Shown piece after piece: positions 44,504 to 56,399 of a DNA stretch of 64,000 nt. Under the pieces are notes generated by a model. That model did not search any database. It worked only from the letters and a program-made list of their open reading frames with translations, and was not told where the DNA came from. This DNA comes from Orobanche coerulescens (Eukaryota > Streptophyta > Magnoliopsida > Lamiales > Orobanchaceae), in NCBI GenBank assembly GCA_033398695.1, contig CM065811.1, forward strand, positions 73,164,001-73,228,000. Direction: 5' to 3'. The first letter of the stretch is position 1; every line of letters begins with the position of its first letter. A program made the translations under genes and the position numbers.

Positions 44504-45310
44504 ATGACAATGAATCCACTCGCAATTCTACTCGAAAAGAACACCTTAATGGGACCTAACTTTGTGGATTGGCTCCATGTCGATGATTGTCCTCAGTATA
44601 GAGGCACTGGGATACGTCTTGGAGACGGACATTCCGGCGCCTCCTATGCGGACTCGAGCCAATCAGGAAGAGATTGAAAACCACGAAAAGTGGGTTAAGG
44701 ATGACGTGAAAGTCCGTGCTTATATGATGGCTTCCATGTCTAATGAGCTTCAGAGAGCTCATGAGAAAATGACTTCTGCTAGGCAGATTCTATCTCACTT
44801 AACCGAGCTTTATGGTGAGCACAGCAGAACTGCTAGATATGAGATATCCAAGCAACTGTTCGGTGCAAGGATGAAGGAAGGTGAGAAAGTTGGGGAACAC
44901 GTCCTCAAAATGATATCCATGATCGAGAGATTGGAGGCTCTTGATTTTAAAATGGATACTTCTCTCCAAACCGACCTTATCCTACAGTCTCTCCCTGATT
45001 CCTTCTCACAGTTTGTTATGAACTTCAACTGCAACGAGATTGCATGTAACTTAGCTAGGCTAATGAACAAACTAGTGACCGCTCAGTCTCAGATGAAGAC
45101 CCCGCGGATAAGGAGTCTGCACTTGTGATTTCTTCTGGACTTCGGAAGTCTAAGAATAAGAATAAAAAGACCAAGAAGCGGACTGGACCACAAGCTAAGG
45201 ACCTTAAGGGAAAGGGAAAGGCCTCGATGGTTCCAAAGAACAAGAATAAGAAGGATGCTTGTCTCAAGTGCGGTGAGCTGGGCCACTAGGCTAGAGACTG
45301 TCCGATTCTT
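44504..45310 (+). pseudogene. Copia gag, internal 2
   Basis: Same protein as at 36927, starting MTMNPLAILLEKNTLMGPNF. The main capsid stretch is open in 44562-45128 from IEALGYVLETDIPAPPMRT to LVTAQSQMKT. This copy keeps CACTGGGATACG and CTTGGAGACGG, where the first copy reads CACCGGGATACG and CTTGAGACGG, so the two copies are broken at different spots near the start. The knuckle with the internal TAG lies at 45260-45301. Confidence 0.86.
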
Positions 45311-45968
45311 CAGGGCACTTCAGGTACAAAACTTTTAGTTTTGGAAACAAATTGTTCTGCTACTGTATTTTCTACTTCTGGATCCGGATTAGTGCTAGTT
45401 CTCATATTTGTACCGTGAATCGGGATCTGAACAGAGCAGTAGGAAGCTTGGAGCTGGAGAAGTTATGATCACAGTCGGAAGCGGGCATAGTGTCGAGGCG
45501 ACCGACATAGGATCACTTCTTTTGGGTTTAGAATCCGGCTTTGTTTTGACTTTAGAAGATGTACTTGTTTTGCCCAAGGGGCACAAAAACATTGTATCCA
45601 TTCCAGTCATGGACCGAAAAGGCTTTTCATTTTTCATTGGTGATGGTTGCTGCAAAATTTATTTTAGAAATAAACTAGTGTGTACTGCTACATTGTTGAA
45701 TGGATTGTATCATCTAAATCTCAGCAACAAAGTATTTGTGAATACTATAACTAGAAAACGCGGTAGGGATGAAACCAATCAAGTTTTGAAATGGCATCTT
45801 AGACTTGGTCATGTTGGTCAGACCAAGGTTTACAAGATGGAAAAAGATGGACTTATGGGTCTATTGGGATCGGATCCCTTTCCTACTTGTGAATCTTGCC
45901 TTAAAGGCAAAATAACTAAGTCCCCCTTCACAGGGACATTTCAAAGAGCGCTGATAAACTGGGATTAA
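45311..45968 (+). pseudogene. Copia protease and GAG-pre-integrase region, internal 2
   Basis: The protease active-site region is damaged again, differently (GGATCCGGATTAGTGCTAGT near 45379). Open 45408-45968 encodes LGAGEVMITVGSGHSVEAT and the HHCC region (KWHLRLGHVGQTKV, PTCESCLKGKITKSPF). It ends at the same shared frame break near 45946. Confidence 0.82.
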
Positions 45969-46870
45969 TCCATACCGATGTATGTGGTGCTTTGGAAGCA
46001 GCACGTGACGGATATCAATATTTCATTACATTTATAGATGATCATACTAGGTATGGTTATGTATACTTAATGAAACATAAATCCGAGGCCTTTGAGAAAT
46101 TCCAGGAATTCAAGGCCCTAGTCTAGAAACAAACTGGTAATCATATCAAAGCACTTCGGTCGGACCGAGGTGGCGAGTATATGAGCACGGAGTTTGACGA
46201 GTTCCTTAAGGAACATGGAATAGTTTCACAACTAACACCTCCAGGTACTCCTCAGTTAAATGGTGTATCAGAAAGAAGGAACCGGACCCTGTTGAACATG
46301 TTCCGTTCCATGCTGGGCTATACTGACTTGCCGATTTACCTGTGGGGGTATGCACTCCTGACTGCCGCGTATATCTTGAACAGATGTCCTTCCAAATCCG
46401 TTCCTAAAACTCCACATGAGATGTGGGAAGGAAGGAAACCAAGTCTTAATCATATTAGGATTTGGGGATGTCCCGCTTATGTCAAGAAGACTAAGGTGGA
46501 AAAGTTGGAAGCTAGGTCTGCGAAGGGACGTTTCATTGGATTCCCGTCTGGGACGATGGGATATCTATTCTACATGCTCGAAGATCGAAGGATCATTGTT
46601 GCTTTACCAAAGACACTTCACGGAAGATGAGTTCATTCAGAAGGCGGAGCGGGTAGAAGTATTTCTTTAGAAGAATATAATGAAACTCCTCGAGAGACAC
46701 TGCAAGAAACTGAACCGAACTTTACGAAACACAAGTACAACCACCTCGTAGGTCTAGTAGGGTGTCTCATTTACTCGAGAGGTATGGGCTTGTGCACTTG
46801 GAGGAACTGGGTCTCCATGAGGTTCAAGTGATAGCCAAGAGACCGACCCGACGACCTATGACCAAGCGAT
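45969..46870 (+). pseudogene. Copia integrase core, internal 2
   Basis: The shared TAG lies near 46123. 46181-46630 is continuous here from MSTEFDEFLKEHGIVSQL through GTPQLNGVSERRNRTLLNMF and YLWGYALLTAAYILNRCPSK to the C-terminal IWGCPAYVKKTKVEKLEARS. The first copy is broken in this region, at CTG-containing spots. A frame shift near 46610 separates it from the RT. Confidence 0.84.
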
Positions 46871-47840
46871 GGTGGATGTAGACTCGCGAAATGGCGTGAA
46901 GCTATGGAAGCCGAGATAGACTCGATGCATGTCAATCAGTGCGGACTCTAGTAGACCGCCCCAAGGGCATAGTGCCTATTGGGAACAAGTGGATCTACAA
47001 GAGAAAGACCGATGGTGATGGCAAGGTTGATGCCTATAAGGCCAGGCTTGTGGCAAAGGGTTATACCGAAGGAAGGGATCGATTACCACGATACCTTCTC
47101 GCCCGTAGCCATGATCAAGTCTATTCGCATGATGCTTGCTATAGCCGCCTACCACGATTATGAGATATGGCAAATGGATGTAAAGACGGCTTTCCTTAAT
47201 GGATTCCTCGAGGAGGAAATCTATATGGAGCAGCCTAAAGGCTTTGTGTGCGAAGTCGATATTCGAAAGTGTGCAAGCTTCAGCGTTCCATTTATGGATG
47301 AAGCAAGCGTCGCGTAGTTGGAACCTTCGTTTTGACGAGGCAATCAAAGAGTTTGATTTCGTGAAAATGAAGAGGAACCTTGTGTATACAAGAGGGTTAG
47401 TGGGAGCAAGATCGCATTCTTAGTACTATATGTAGATGAGATTCTACTAATAGGAAATGATGTGGGACTGCTGAGTTCTGTGAAAGCTGGGCTGTCGAGG
47501 ACTTTCTCCATGAAAGACTTGGGAGAAGCAACCTATATTCTTGGTATTCGGCTCTACCTGGATAGAGCGAAGAGAACAATAGGCCTTTCCCAAGCCCTCT
47601 ATATAGATAAGATCTTAAAGCGATTTAAGATGGATGATTCTAAAAGAGGGTTCCTACCGATGCAACATGGAATAAAACTCACCTTGAAGATGTGTCCTCA
47701 AAGTGAGGAACAACGCAAGGAAATGAGTAATATACCATATGCTTCGGCCGTGGGTAGCCTTATGTATGCTATGTTGTGTACAATACCAGCCATCCCGCAA
47801 GCTGTAAGAGAGGTGAGTAGGTTTCAGGAAAACCTGTAGG
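46871..47840 (+). pseudogene. Copia reverse transcriptase, internal 2
   Basis: Pieces in three frames: 46939-47163 (LVDRPKGIVPIGNKWIYKRK), 46979-47317 (DTFSPVAMIKSIRMML, MDVKTAFLNGFLEEEIYME) and 47462-47839 (DLGEATYILGIRLYLDRAKR, IPYASAVGSLMYAM). The breaks fall where the first copy has CAGGTCTGG, ACCCAGAAG and GGACTGAAG, each shortened here at CAG or CTG. The catalytic loop again reads YVDE. Confidence 0.86.
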
Positions 47841-48414
47841 GGAACATTGGACCGTCAGAAAGAACGTTCTCAAGTACTTGAGAAGAACTAGAGATATGGT
47901 TCTTATGTATGGCGGTGGAGAATTGGATGTGGTGGGATTCACTGATTCGGACTTCCAAGGACTGAAGGACGACTCGATGTCCACTTCTGGCTACATATTT
48001 ACTCTTAATGGAGGAGCAGTATCTTGGCGTAGTGCCAAGCAAAGCGCGACTACTGATTCCACCTGTCAGACTGAGTATCAAGCAACCTCGGAGGCTTCCA
48101 AGGAAGGGTTCTGGATTAAGAAGTTTCTGGGAGAACTTCAAATGATAGCATGTGCTGAGCTGCCTGTTCCGCTGTACTGCGAAAACGACGGAGCTGTAGC
48201 GCAGGCCAAGGAGCCGAGGTTTCACAACAGAACCAAACATATTGAGAGGAAGTATCATCTCGTAAGAGAATTTGTTCGCAAGGGATACATTGTGCTGCAC
48301 AGAGTAGACTCGGCCGACAACGTCGCCGATCCACTGACCAAGCCACTTTCTCAGACTAGCTTGGAGCGTCATCTGGAGAACATGGGTATTAGATACCATA
48401 GTGTGTGGCATTGA
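47841..48414 (+). pseudogene. Copia RNase H, internal 2
   Basis: Open 47878-48414 from MYGGGELDVVGFTDSDFQGL to the terminal MGIRYHSVWH and TGA. This copy reads through the region garbled in the first (PLYCENDGAVAQAKEPRFH). It is followed by the polypurine tract GCAAGGGGGAGAT and LTR 3. This is the best-preserved copia domain in the window. Confidence 0.88.
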
Positions 48415-48429
48415 GTGCAAGGGGGAGAT

Positions 48430-50420
48430 TGTTAGGAGTATGCCCTCGAATGCCACTCAGAGGTTGTTGAGTGAGGGCATTGTACTTGTAATTATGTAAA
48501 CCATTTATATAAGGCAAATGAATGTTTCTTTATTTACTGGTAGTTACTGGCATTCCTAACTCGTAAATAAACATATAGAAACTAGTCCGTGTATTTGAGA
48601 GCAAAATGTTCCACTCCTTATTGGATAAGGGGGTCGGCACTGGAAAGGTTATAGCTCAAATACTTAATCGTTCGCAAGTCGATGAAACTTGACTGGGCGT
48701 TAAGTTTATGTGAAGACTTGTATGACGTGTTCTTTGACATAGAGAGTGCCTGTCGAACACTAATGGTTAGTGGGAGCACACGTTATAGGTATGCTAATTG
48801 GATTAGTATACTCGAACCGACTCACCCTCGATTCGTCACATGGATTTCACTCCGGGACAGTCAATGACGGAATCGAAAGGTTTTGATAGGTATTCGTGAA
48901 CCTTCGACTTGAGGATTTAGTAGGGATGTGCTTGTGACGTCAAGATTTTCATTAGAGTAGTTCGACCCTATAAACCGGAAGGCGGGGGTCAACCTCGACG
49001 TGCATCTTGACGGGCAAGTAGCAGGTCCTACTGAATACCAAGATAGAATTCTTTCTCCCGTTAGTGAGCGGGTTATATGTCCTATGCGGTTATTGGCAGA
49101 TGAGATCATAAGTCTTTGGCCAAAGCATTGGAGCTAGTTGTATTAGATACACGACAGCTCGATGATCTCGATTTGCATTAACGCATGCATAGCGTCAAGT
49201 ACAGATAGGGTTTGACTGACCGTGACCCTATAACTTGATCGGGACATTTGAAAGAAGGGTTTATACGTATACTGGTATTCACAACAGAATGGTTCTTGAA
49301 TGATCCCAATCATTCGTTCTCAGTCGGGGTACAGTGTAGGCCACCAGGCTGGCTAGGTGGTGCTACTACTCTTTGGTTCCTCCCATTGCTGACTGAGACG
49401 GACCTACCGAGTCGCGCATTAGGATTGACGACGGAATGAATTGAGCTAATTCTCTCATTATGAATATTGGATATTGGATATATAAATTTGGGACATTGGA
49501 TGTTTAAATCGATTTATCGGATAAATTGATTTACGGCTTAATGGATTAAATATATCACTAAGTGATTAATTTAATTCATGAATATAATTATTTCTTGGAG
49601 AAATTAATTATGTTATTTTGTGTTTGATATGTTTAATTAATTGGATTAATTAATCGACACAAATACATCGAAAAGAATCGGAGTTTATCTGTTTGGACTC
49701 ACGGGAGTCCGAAACGAACCGAACTCATTCGTTTTTCATGATAGCCGCCCCATTATGCTTCCACCCACTTTCCCATTGTCTTTTCTTCCATTTATTAAAT
49801 GATGATAATGACTTGGTGGGACAAGACTTCATGTTACATGGGTTGTACACATGAGGGTGGAAATAATATAAGATGATGTCTTTGACAACTCTCCCAACAC
49901 TTGATTCCATTTCCAACGTGAGGTTGAAGAGGAGAGAGAGATAGAAGTCTTCTTCATCATCTTCTTTATTCATCTTCTTCATTCATCTTCTTCATAACTT
50001 CTTAGAGAAATTTTGTGAGGAAATATTGAGAGAGATAGATATTCATACACTTAGAGTGATATTAATATCTATAACAAGCTTCATCACCTAGCTCTAGCCG
50101 TATCCTCGGAGGATAGCAAGGTGTTGTCATTCCGTTCGTTTTCCGGCGCGTGGCAAGTAGAGACGCGGTGCTTTCGGCGTTAGATCGTTCAAGGGATTGA
50201 AGCGGAATAGATTCGTAGAGATCAAGCAAAGCTTGGGGAATAGCTCAAGAGAAGGTTATCCATCTAATCAACGGACTACAAGGGTGAGTTTACGACTCTT
50301 GCTTTTCGTTTATATATTCGTATATACGTAGCTCGATCGATCCTCGTAGGGATTCGGATCGAATTAATTTTCATTTTACCGCTTCCGATGGGCCTTCGTT
50401 TTAGGCACCGAATCCCAACA
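48430..50420 (+). repeat. Copia LTR 3 (1991 bp)
   Basis: It starts TGTTAGGAGTATGCCC and ends GAATCCCAACA, directly followed by the target duplication TTACC and the rest of the Tekay RNase H gene. It has the same length as LTR 1, with few differences, mostly at CAG/CTG spots. Confidence 0.93.
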
Positions 50421-51616
50421 TTACCTTTATGGTGTCACCTGTCATATATTCACCGATCATAAGAGTTTGAAGTATATATTTACTCGGAAGGAGTTAAATA
50501 TGCGACAGAGGAGGTGGTTGGAACTAATCAGAGATTATGATATTGAGATCCTGTACCACTCGGGCAAGCGACCGTTGTCGCCGATGCTTTGAGTTGTAAG
50601 TCCGTTCAGGAGCTAATGCTTGCTTGTCTATCAGTTCAGAAGGATCTTCAGCAGGAATTTCTCAGACCCGAGATCGAGGTCTGGCTTCAGCGAGTGCAAG
50701 GGAAACTTTGCACGTTAGGGATTTCATCTCCACGTGAGGAGATAATCAGAGTGAATCAGGGTTCAGACCCATCATTGTTACGCATCCGAGAGGATGTGGT
50801 TCAGGGGAAAGCCCCTGGATTCGTTGTTCACGAGGATGAACTATTGCGATTTAAGAATCGGTTATGCGTACCGGCGAATGACGAGTTGAAAATATCGATT
50901 TTGAGAGAAGCTCATGCTACCCCTTACTCCATTCATCCGAGGTCTAGCAAGATGTGCAAAGACTTGAAACAATATTACTGTTGGAGTAATATGAAGCGAG
51001 AAGTCGCGGAAATTGTTTCGAGATGTTTGACCTGTCAGCAAGTCAAGATAGAACAGCAACAACCGGCAGGTATGCTAGGACCACTCCCTATTCCATAGTG
51101 GAAGTGGGAAGATATTTTTATGGATTTCATCACGAGTTTGCCGACAAGTTGTCGTGGCATAAATACAATTTGGGTAGTTGTGGACCGTTTAACTAAGTCA
51201 GCTCATTCCTTGAGAGTAAAGATACGAGGGATCCCGAGAGACTTGCCCAGTTGTTCATCAAAGAGATAGTGAGATTACATGGTACTCCTAAGAGTATCAT
51301 TTCCGATCGTGATAGATGATTTGTGTCACATTTTTGGAAGTCAATTCATCATGCTATGGGAACTCAGCTTAATCTCAGCACAACTTTTCATCCTCAGTCC
51401 GACGGACAATCAGAGAGGACTATTCAGATTTCGGAGGACATGTTGAGGGCATGTGTTCTCGATTGGAAAGATAATTGGGAAGCCCAACTACCGTTGATTG
51501 AGTTCACGTACTATAATAGTTGGCATGCTTCGGTTAAGATGACACTTTACGAGGCCTTGTACGGTCGTCTTTGTCGATCTCCTTTGTGTTGGGATGACTT
51601 ATCAGAGTCGACATGA
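50421..51616 (+). pseudogene. RNase H end and integrase of Tekay internal 1 (right of copia)
   Basis: This continues the RNase H gene cut at 33245 ([20 protein letters not shown], then SLEL-type end). 50589-51098 encodes the integrase zinc region (HATPYSIHPRSSKMCKDL, SRCLTCQQVKIEQQQPAGML), with CxxC intact. The core follows with a stop near 51098 (TAG for GAG) and breaks at about 51230 and 51317. 51323-51616 holds the Glu region (HPQSDGQSERTIQ, LRACVLDWKDNWE). SDRDR-like sequence near 51302 carries a TGA. Inactive. Confidence 0.85.
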
Positions 51617-52079
51617 ATCACATGCAGATAATCTTCGTCGACCAAAAGGGTTCAAGATAGGTGACCACGTGTTGGTCAAGGTATCCCCGAGTCGAGGTAT
51701 TTTCCATTTCAGAAAATGGGGGAAGTTGAATCCGAGATTCATTGGACCATTTGAGATTTTGGATAGAGTAGGCAGTTTGGCTTATCGATTGGCTTTACCT
51801 CCGGCATTGAGCCAAATTCATATTGTGTCTCACGTCTCTCAGTTGCGGAAGTATGTTGCCGACCCAAGTCACATACTCCAGTTCGATAAAATCGAGATCG
51901 CGGATGATCATTCGTTTTAGGAGCATACTATACGAGTTTTAGAGCGGCGAATCAATCAGTTGAGGAACAAGACGATTCCTTTGGTCAAGATTCAGTGGTC
52001 TAGACACGGAGTTCGAGAGGCTACTTGGGAAACCAAGGATAGTATGCGGGAGAGTTATCCCGAGTTGTTTGACCCTTAG
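51594..52079 (+). pseudogene. Integrase C-terminal part and chromodomain, Tekay internal 1
   Basis: 51594-51920 encodes GDHVLVKVSPSRGIFHFRKW, GPFEILDRVGSLAYRLALP and HVSQLRKYVADPSHILQF, with a TAG at 51918 in the Tyr-Glu-Glu region. The chromodomain continues beyond (LRNKTIPLVKIQWSRHGV, then EATWETKDSM) to a TAG at 52077. The polypurine tract AAGGGGGGAG lies at 52101-52110. Confidence 0.85.
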
Positions 52080-52464
52080 TTTCGGGGACGAAACTCCTTT
52101 AAGGGGGGAGTATGTAATACCCGGTTGTAATTCAATAATTATCATTCAGTAATTATCAGTCAGTAATTGTCACTCAGTAATTTTTCACTCATTAATAATC
52201 ACTCATCATTCGTGATTCATTCATTTGGATTCATCGTTAGCATTTTGTAATCGTGTATCAGTTACCGATCATCATTCATCTCCGTTTGTGGATCGAGACG
52301 AGAGTATCATCATTATCATCGGGAATATAGTCTCGTGTTGGAAGTATCATCTATCACGTGTTATTGGACTTATTTACAATCATACTAGTATTGTACGTCA
52401 GATCATTCACCGTTTGTAACGAGTAGATGGAGTTTTCGGATTTTTGTCACTTCCAGGAGCGAGT

Positions 52465-53112
52465 TACGGCCGTAAGGACTGTCGGATACGGCCGTAATAG
52501 GCGTTCGGTGATTTCAGGTCAGTATGGGCAAACGGGACTTATGGCCGTAAGGATTTCGGCATACGGTCGTAAGTTGAGCAGGTATGGCCGTAAGGCTTGA
52601 CCGGTTACGGCTGTACGTGTCGAGCAGGGTGCCCAGGCGTTTTTGGACGAAGACGAGATACGGACGTATAATGGGCAGGCTACGGCCGTAAGGGGTGTTC
52701 GTGATTTTCAGGATTTGTGGGACGAGGAGGACTTACGGCCGTAAGGGTTGCGGCATACAGCCGTAAGATGAGGCAGGTACGGCCGTAAGGCTTGGCGGGA
52801 TACGGCCGTACGTTGCAGGCAGGGTGTCTGGTCAGTTTCGACGAAGGGGTCATACGCCCGTAAATTTGGTCGGATACGGCCGTATCGGTCGAGTTATGCC
52901 CGTAAAGTGTGTGGGTACGGCCGTATGGATATCGGCAGGTGTTTTGGACGAGGGCGAGTTACACTCTTAAGACAGGTGCGGGTACGGCCGTAAGGCTGTC
53001 GGCAGGTGTTTGGACGAAGCCGAGTTACGGCCGTACGAGTTGGATGGTTACAGCCGTAAGGCCATTGACTTGAGATGTTACGGCCGTAAGAAGGCCGATT
53101 TACGGCCGTAAC
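52465..53112 (+). promoter_or_regulatory. Array of about 25 TACGGCCGTA palindromes in U3 (LTR 2)
   Basis: Units of the perfect 10-base palindrome TACGGCCGTA, often as TTACGGCCGTAAG or ATACGGCCGTACG, with one-base variants such as TACGGTCGTA, TATGGCCGTA and TACGCCCGTA, repeat about every 20-35 bases between unrelated spacers. The last unit ends about 12 bases before the TATA-like box. Such spacing fits a multi-site binding platform; the protein is unknown. Confidence 0.75.
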
Positions 53113-53123
53113 TTCCGGCAGTT

Positions 53124-53130
53124 TATAAGG
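53124..53130 (+). promoter_or_regulatory. TATA-like box in Tekay LTR 2
   Basis: GTTTATAAGG follows the motif array directly. It is the probable U3 core promoter. The corresponding place in LTR 3 lacks six bases (GTTTAT). Confidence 0.6.
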
Positions 53131-54769
53131 GCTTGGACGGGACATTTTCCTCATTTTCCTCATTTCTTCAACTTTGTCCGAGAGAGAGAGCTTGAGGGAG
53201 ATATTTTTCATCATCAACCATAAGGGTGTTCGGTTTTCATCATCTTCATTCGTTTGGGAAGCTCGGATAGTCGATCTAACGCGTTTTCATCGGATCGAAG
53301 TATTTGGATCTTCAAGAGGTAATTTCTTCGACATCTTGGATTTCGATTTTGTGTTGAGATATGATGTTTTGAACGTTATAATCGTGTTGTAGGAAGATAT
53401 ATACATATGATTATGAGTTTGTATAAATATTCATTGGATTATTGAAGGATTATTCAAGAACACTTTGAATATTGAGTTGGATTTGGGGGTTTTCGATTAA
53501 TTGTTGTTGTAATCACGAATTTGGATATTCATATTGGATTATTGATCGTATTGAAGATGTTTTGTTGGTTTGAAACACTTCTTGGGGATTTTATGTTGGT
53601 CTAATTGAGGATTGATTGTAATCAATCGAAGATTGGTTACAATGTGTTTGATATAATGCCTCAATGAACTTGGTTAGTCGTATCGACGTTTTGAATTCGT
53701 TATATCGTGTTTGATTCGTATGTTAATAAGATTGTTGGTAATTGTGTTATTCAAGGTTGTTCGAGCGACCGACATCTCATTTAGGACATTTGTTCGTGGA
53801 AGGACATTTGTCACCGGTGTTGTGTAAGTTAATTCTTACTCAGTTAAAAGGATATTCATTCCTTTTGTTGTTGTTCATTCGTAATAATAACTCATTCATC
53901 ATTGTATTAACCATATTGAGACTTATAATTGTCGAATAATCACTTCATTCATGAGGAACGACGGTTCCAATCATTTCATTGAGCTATCAATCACTTCACT
54001 ATTAATTTCATCTCGGTGAGTCATTCTTGACTCTGTCGGATTATTATTCATTGATATTCATTATGGTCATTCTCGTTCATATGACCTTCTGGGTTCATAT
54101 TGCATGGCCGGGTGCGGATGTGTGGAATTTTTAGTCGAGCACGCAATGGTCATGTATTGGGTCACCGATACATTGGACTGTGCACACGGTAACGTTTACC
54201 TCCGTGAGACTAATTAGGTACAAGGACTAGTGTGTCCGGACACTCGTCTTGTACACTTGCACAGAACATTACAGGCGTACTATGATGCTCCTCTTCAGCT
54301 TAAATTCATAACTAAGATATTTCATAACTAAAGATATATCATGATTGTGTATATTCAACCCTTGAGGATTGTTGTTCTGTGTAACTGACCCCGTTAGGGG
54401 ATATTGTTTTCAGGTCACGGCAAGGCAAACGCACGGGAAGATCATGTTGACGGCGAGGAGTCCCAGTGATACTAGTAGGGGGCCCCAATCCTTTCAGTCA
54501 TTCATGTTGTTGTCATTTTATTTTCCGTTGTAGATTTCCATTTGGATACTCCGTTTCATTCAGTGTTGTGTGTTTTATCTTCATATAAAATATACATGTA
54601 TTCGGTATTCTTGGGTGTGTTGTAATGAAACTCCTTATCGGAGTGATGGATGATATAATGTGGTTCGGTACTACAATTATATTATTTAATTCATAAATTT
54701 TCATCCACCTGGTGGGTCCCAGTCGGGGGTCCACAGCACTGTAATATCCGCCTAGTTTGGGGTGTTACA

Positions 54770-55265
54770 GAGTTGGTATCGGAGCGTGGTTTTGAATACT
54801 ACCTTCCGAGTCATGTCTCATTTGAAATCATCGTCATCGGACTAGTATCATTGGACTTTTGCGTCACGTGTGACCTGTGCAAATGCCGAGCCCATCAGAC
54901 CAAAAGAACTGTAAGACTTCTACGCCATGGTATAATTTCTGGCACTAATCATTCATTCATAATTCATCAGTTAACAATCCTCAAACATCATTTTCATTTT
55001 GATCATGTTGATCATGTTAACTCATTAATCACTCAGTTCATTTCATTACTCAGTTGTTGATCTTGAAGATCATGTCATTAATCTTGTTAACTTGTTCAAG
55101 ATAATCATTTCAAGAATATCATCAGATAATCATGTCACCTCAGTTAATCATTCATGTAATCACTGTGTTAGAACGCATATGCTCATTTTCATCCTTTCAT
55201 GACGTAAATCATAATGCGGTACTCATACGAGATCTATGATTATCATGCGACCTTAGTACTTCAGT
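54770..55265 (+). other. Primer-binding site and leader, Tekay internal 2
   Basis: TTGGTATCGGAGCG (54773 on) matches the initiator methionine tRNA complement except for one base in the core. The leader is homologous to 30250-30744 and non-coding. Confidence 0.78.
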
Positions 55266-55905
55266 ATGGAGAGAGCTGTCAGGGGACGCACGGGGAGAGG
55301 TCGCGGCGTGGACCGAAACCCGGGGAATAATCACTCACTGTCGGGAAATCGTACCCAGGACTCCGCTCGATCGGAAGATGTTCGGGTTGATCCACACACT
55401 TTTATGCAGGTCATGATGACCCATATGCAATTGCTCAATCATCATTGCGCCACTCTGGCCGAATTAATCGAGAGAACTCTCCCGTATGAGACTGTTGCTA
55501 AGGAAATTGCTGAGCAACAGCCTTCATCTATCAGCAAGAAATCAACGAAGCGTAATCAGTCCGAAGGCGGTCAGTCAACCTTCAAGAAGTCTCGAGGGGG
55601 CTCTACTTTTTCTGAGCGACCTCCTACCACGCCTAATCCTGCGGGATCTCAGTCCCGAAGTGACCAGTTCGGCCATCACCTATTTCAACTGTGGAGCGCC
55701 GGGTCATTACAGCACTAAGTGTCTGAAACCGTCTATCACGTGCCATAATTATGGGATTGTTGGGCATAAGGCACGTTTTTGCCGAAAGGACTCCAAGTCG
55801 GCTCTGGAGGCATCTCATGCCCCGAAGCAATCAGCGATTCAGAATCAGGCCACTCAGTCCGAGTCGTTCAAGACGACAAGAGCGAATAAAGGCAGAGCTC
55901 ATATT
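55266..55905 (+). pseudogene. gag of Tekay internal 2, same capsid-core deletion
   Basis: Starts MERAVRGRTGRGRG and shows the identical jump from FMQVMMTHMQ to LLNHHCATLAELIERTL. A one-base insertion near 55660 shifts the frame. Knuckle 1 has Tyr for its first Cys (YFNCGAPGHYSTKC) and knuckle 2 has Tyr for its second Cys (CHNYGIVGHKARFC). The damage in the knuckles is different from internal 1, so it came after the shared deletion. Confidence 0.87.
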
Positions 55906-56399
55906 TATCAGACGGGAGCGTCCGGTTCGGGGTCACGAGAGGAAGAGGACCGACGGTCCAGTGGCCCGAATGACCTCAGGTATACTCGCAATTTTATCTC
56001 AACTTGTGTGTACCCTTTTTGGTACTGTTGTATCGCATTCATTCATTTCCGAATCATGTTTGAATAGGCTTAATTTAGATTGTCCTATTGATTGTGGACC
56101 TCATATCATTGGTCTACCTGACAGTAGAAGAATTTTCAGAAATCATGAGGTTAAAAACTGACCGAATTAATCTTTGTGACCGCAATTGGTTGGCAGACCT
56201 CATCGTGGTGGATTTACCTAAGGACGATGTAATATTGGGTATTAGTTAGATGGATCGTCATGATACCATCCTCAGTGTTCGTAAGTGTATGGTCACTATC
56301 ATTTCAGTCGGTGGAGCCGAGTGTGTATTTCAGGAAGGTAATCCCCGTTGTTCCAGAAGAATCATTAATATGATGAAAGCAGTGAAACTTCTCAATCAC
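55906..56399 (+). pseudogene. Protease region of Tekay internal 2, active site lost
   Basis: The context SQLVCTLFGTVVSHSFISES shows the retropepsin site, but DTGAS reads GTVVS. The conserved ISWMDRHDTILSV segment has TAG in place of Trp (near 56249). A short deletion removed part of the linker before it compared with internal 1 (the GAGKSRIHE region). Confidence 0.8.

Larger units (their letters stand above)
33246..50420 (+). mobile_element. Ty1/copia (Tork/Angela-like) array: three LTRs, two internal regions
   Basis: The order is LTR 1 (33246-35236), internal 1 (to 40834), LTR 2 (40835-42807), internal 2 (to 48429), LTR 3 (48430-50420). Domain order gag, protease, integrase, RT, RNase H defines copia. 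LTRs of about 2 kb and the UBN2-type gag suggest the Tork/Angela lineage (tentative). The whole array is flanked by TTACC. The copies are nearly identical except for many small indels concentrated at CAG/CTG sites. It is the youngest insertion in the window. Confidence 0.9.
52113..54769 (+). repeat. LTR 2 of plus-strand Tekay array (2657 bp), complete
   Basis: It starts TGTAATACCCGG and ends GGGGTGTTACA. Polypurine tract on the left and primer site on the right show that it serves both internal regions. Internally it has about 350 AT-rich bases, a GC-rich motif array (52465-53112), a TATA-like box at 53124, and a 1.6-kb AT-rich remainder. Confidence 0.93.

Noticed and set aside
33246..50420. 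Calling the copia array two independent insertions in tandem
   Set aside because: There is one TTACC duplication around the whole array and a single LTR between the two internal regions; two insertions would leave a duplication and four LTRs.
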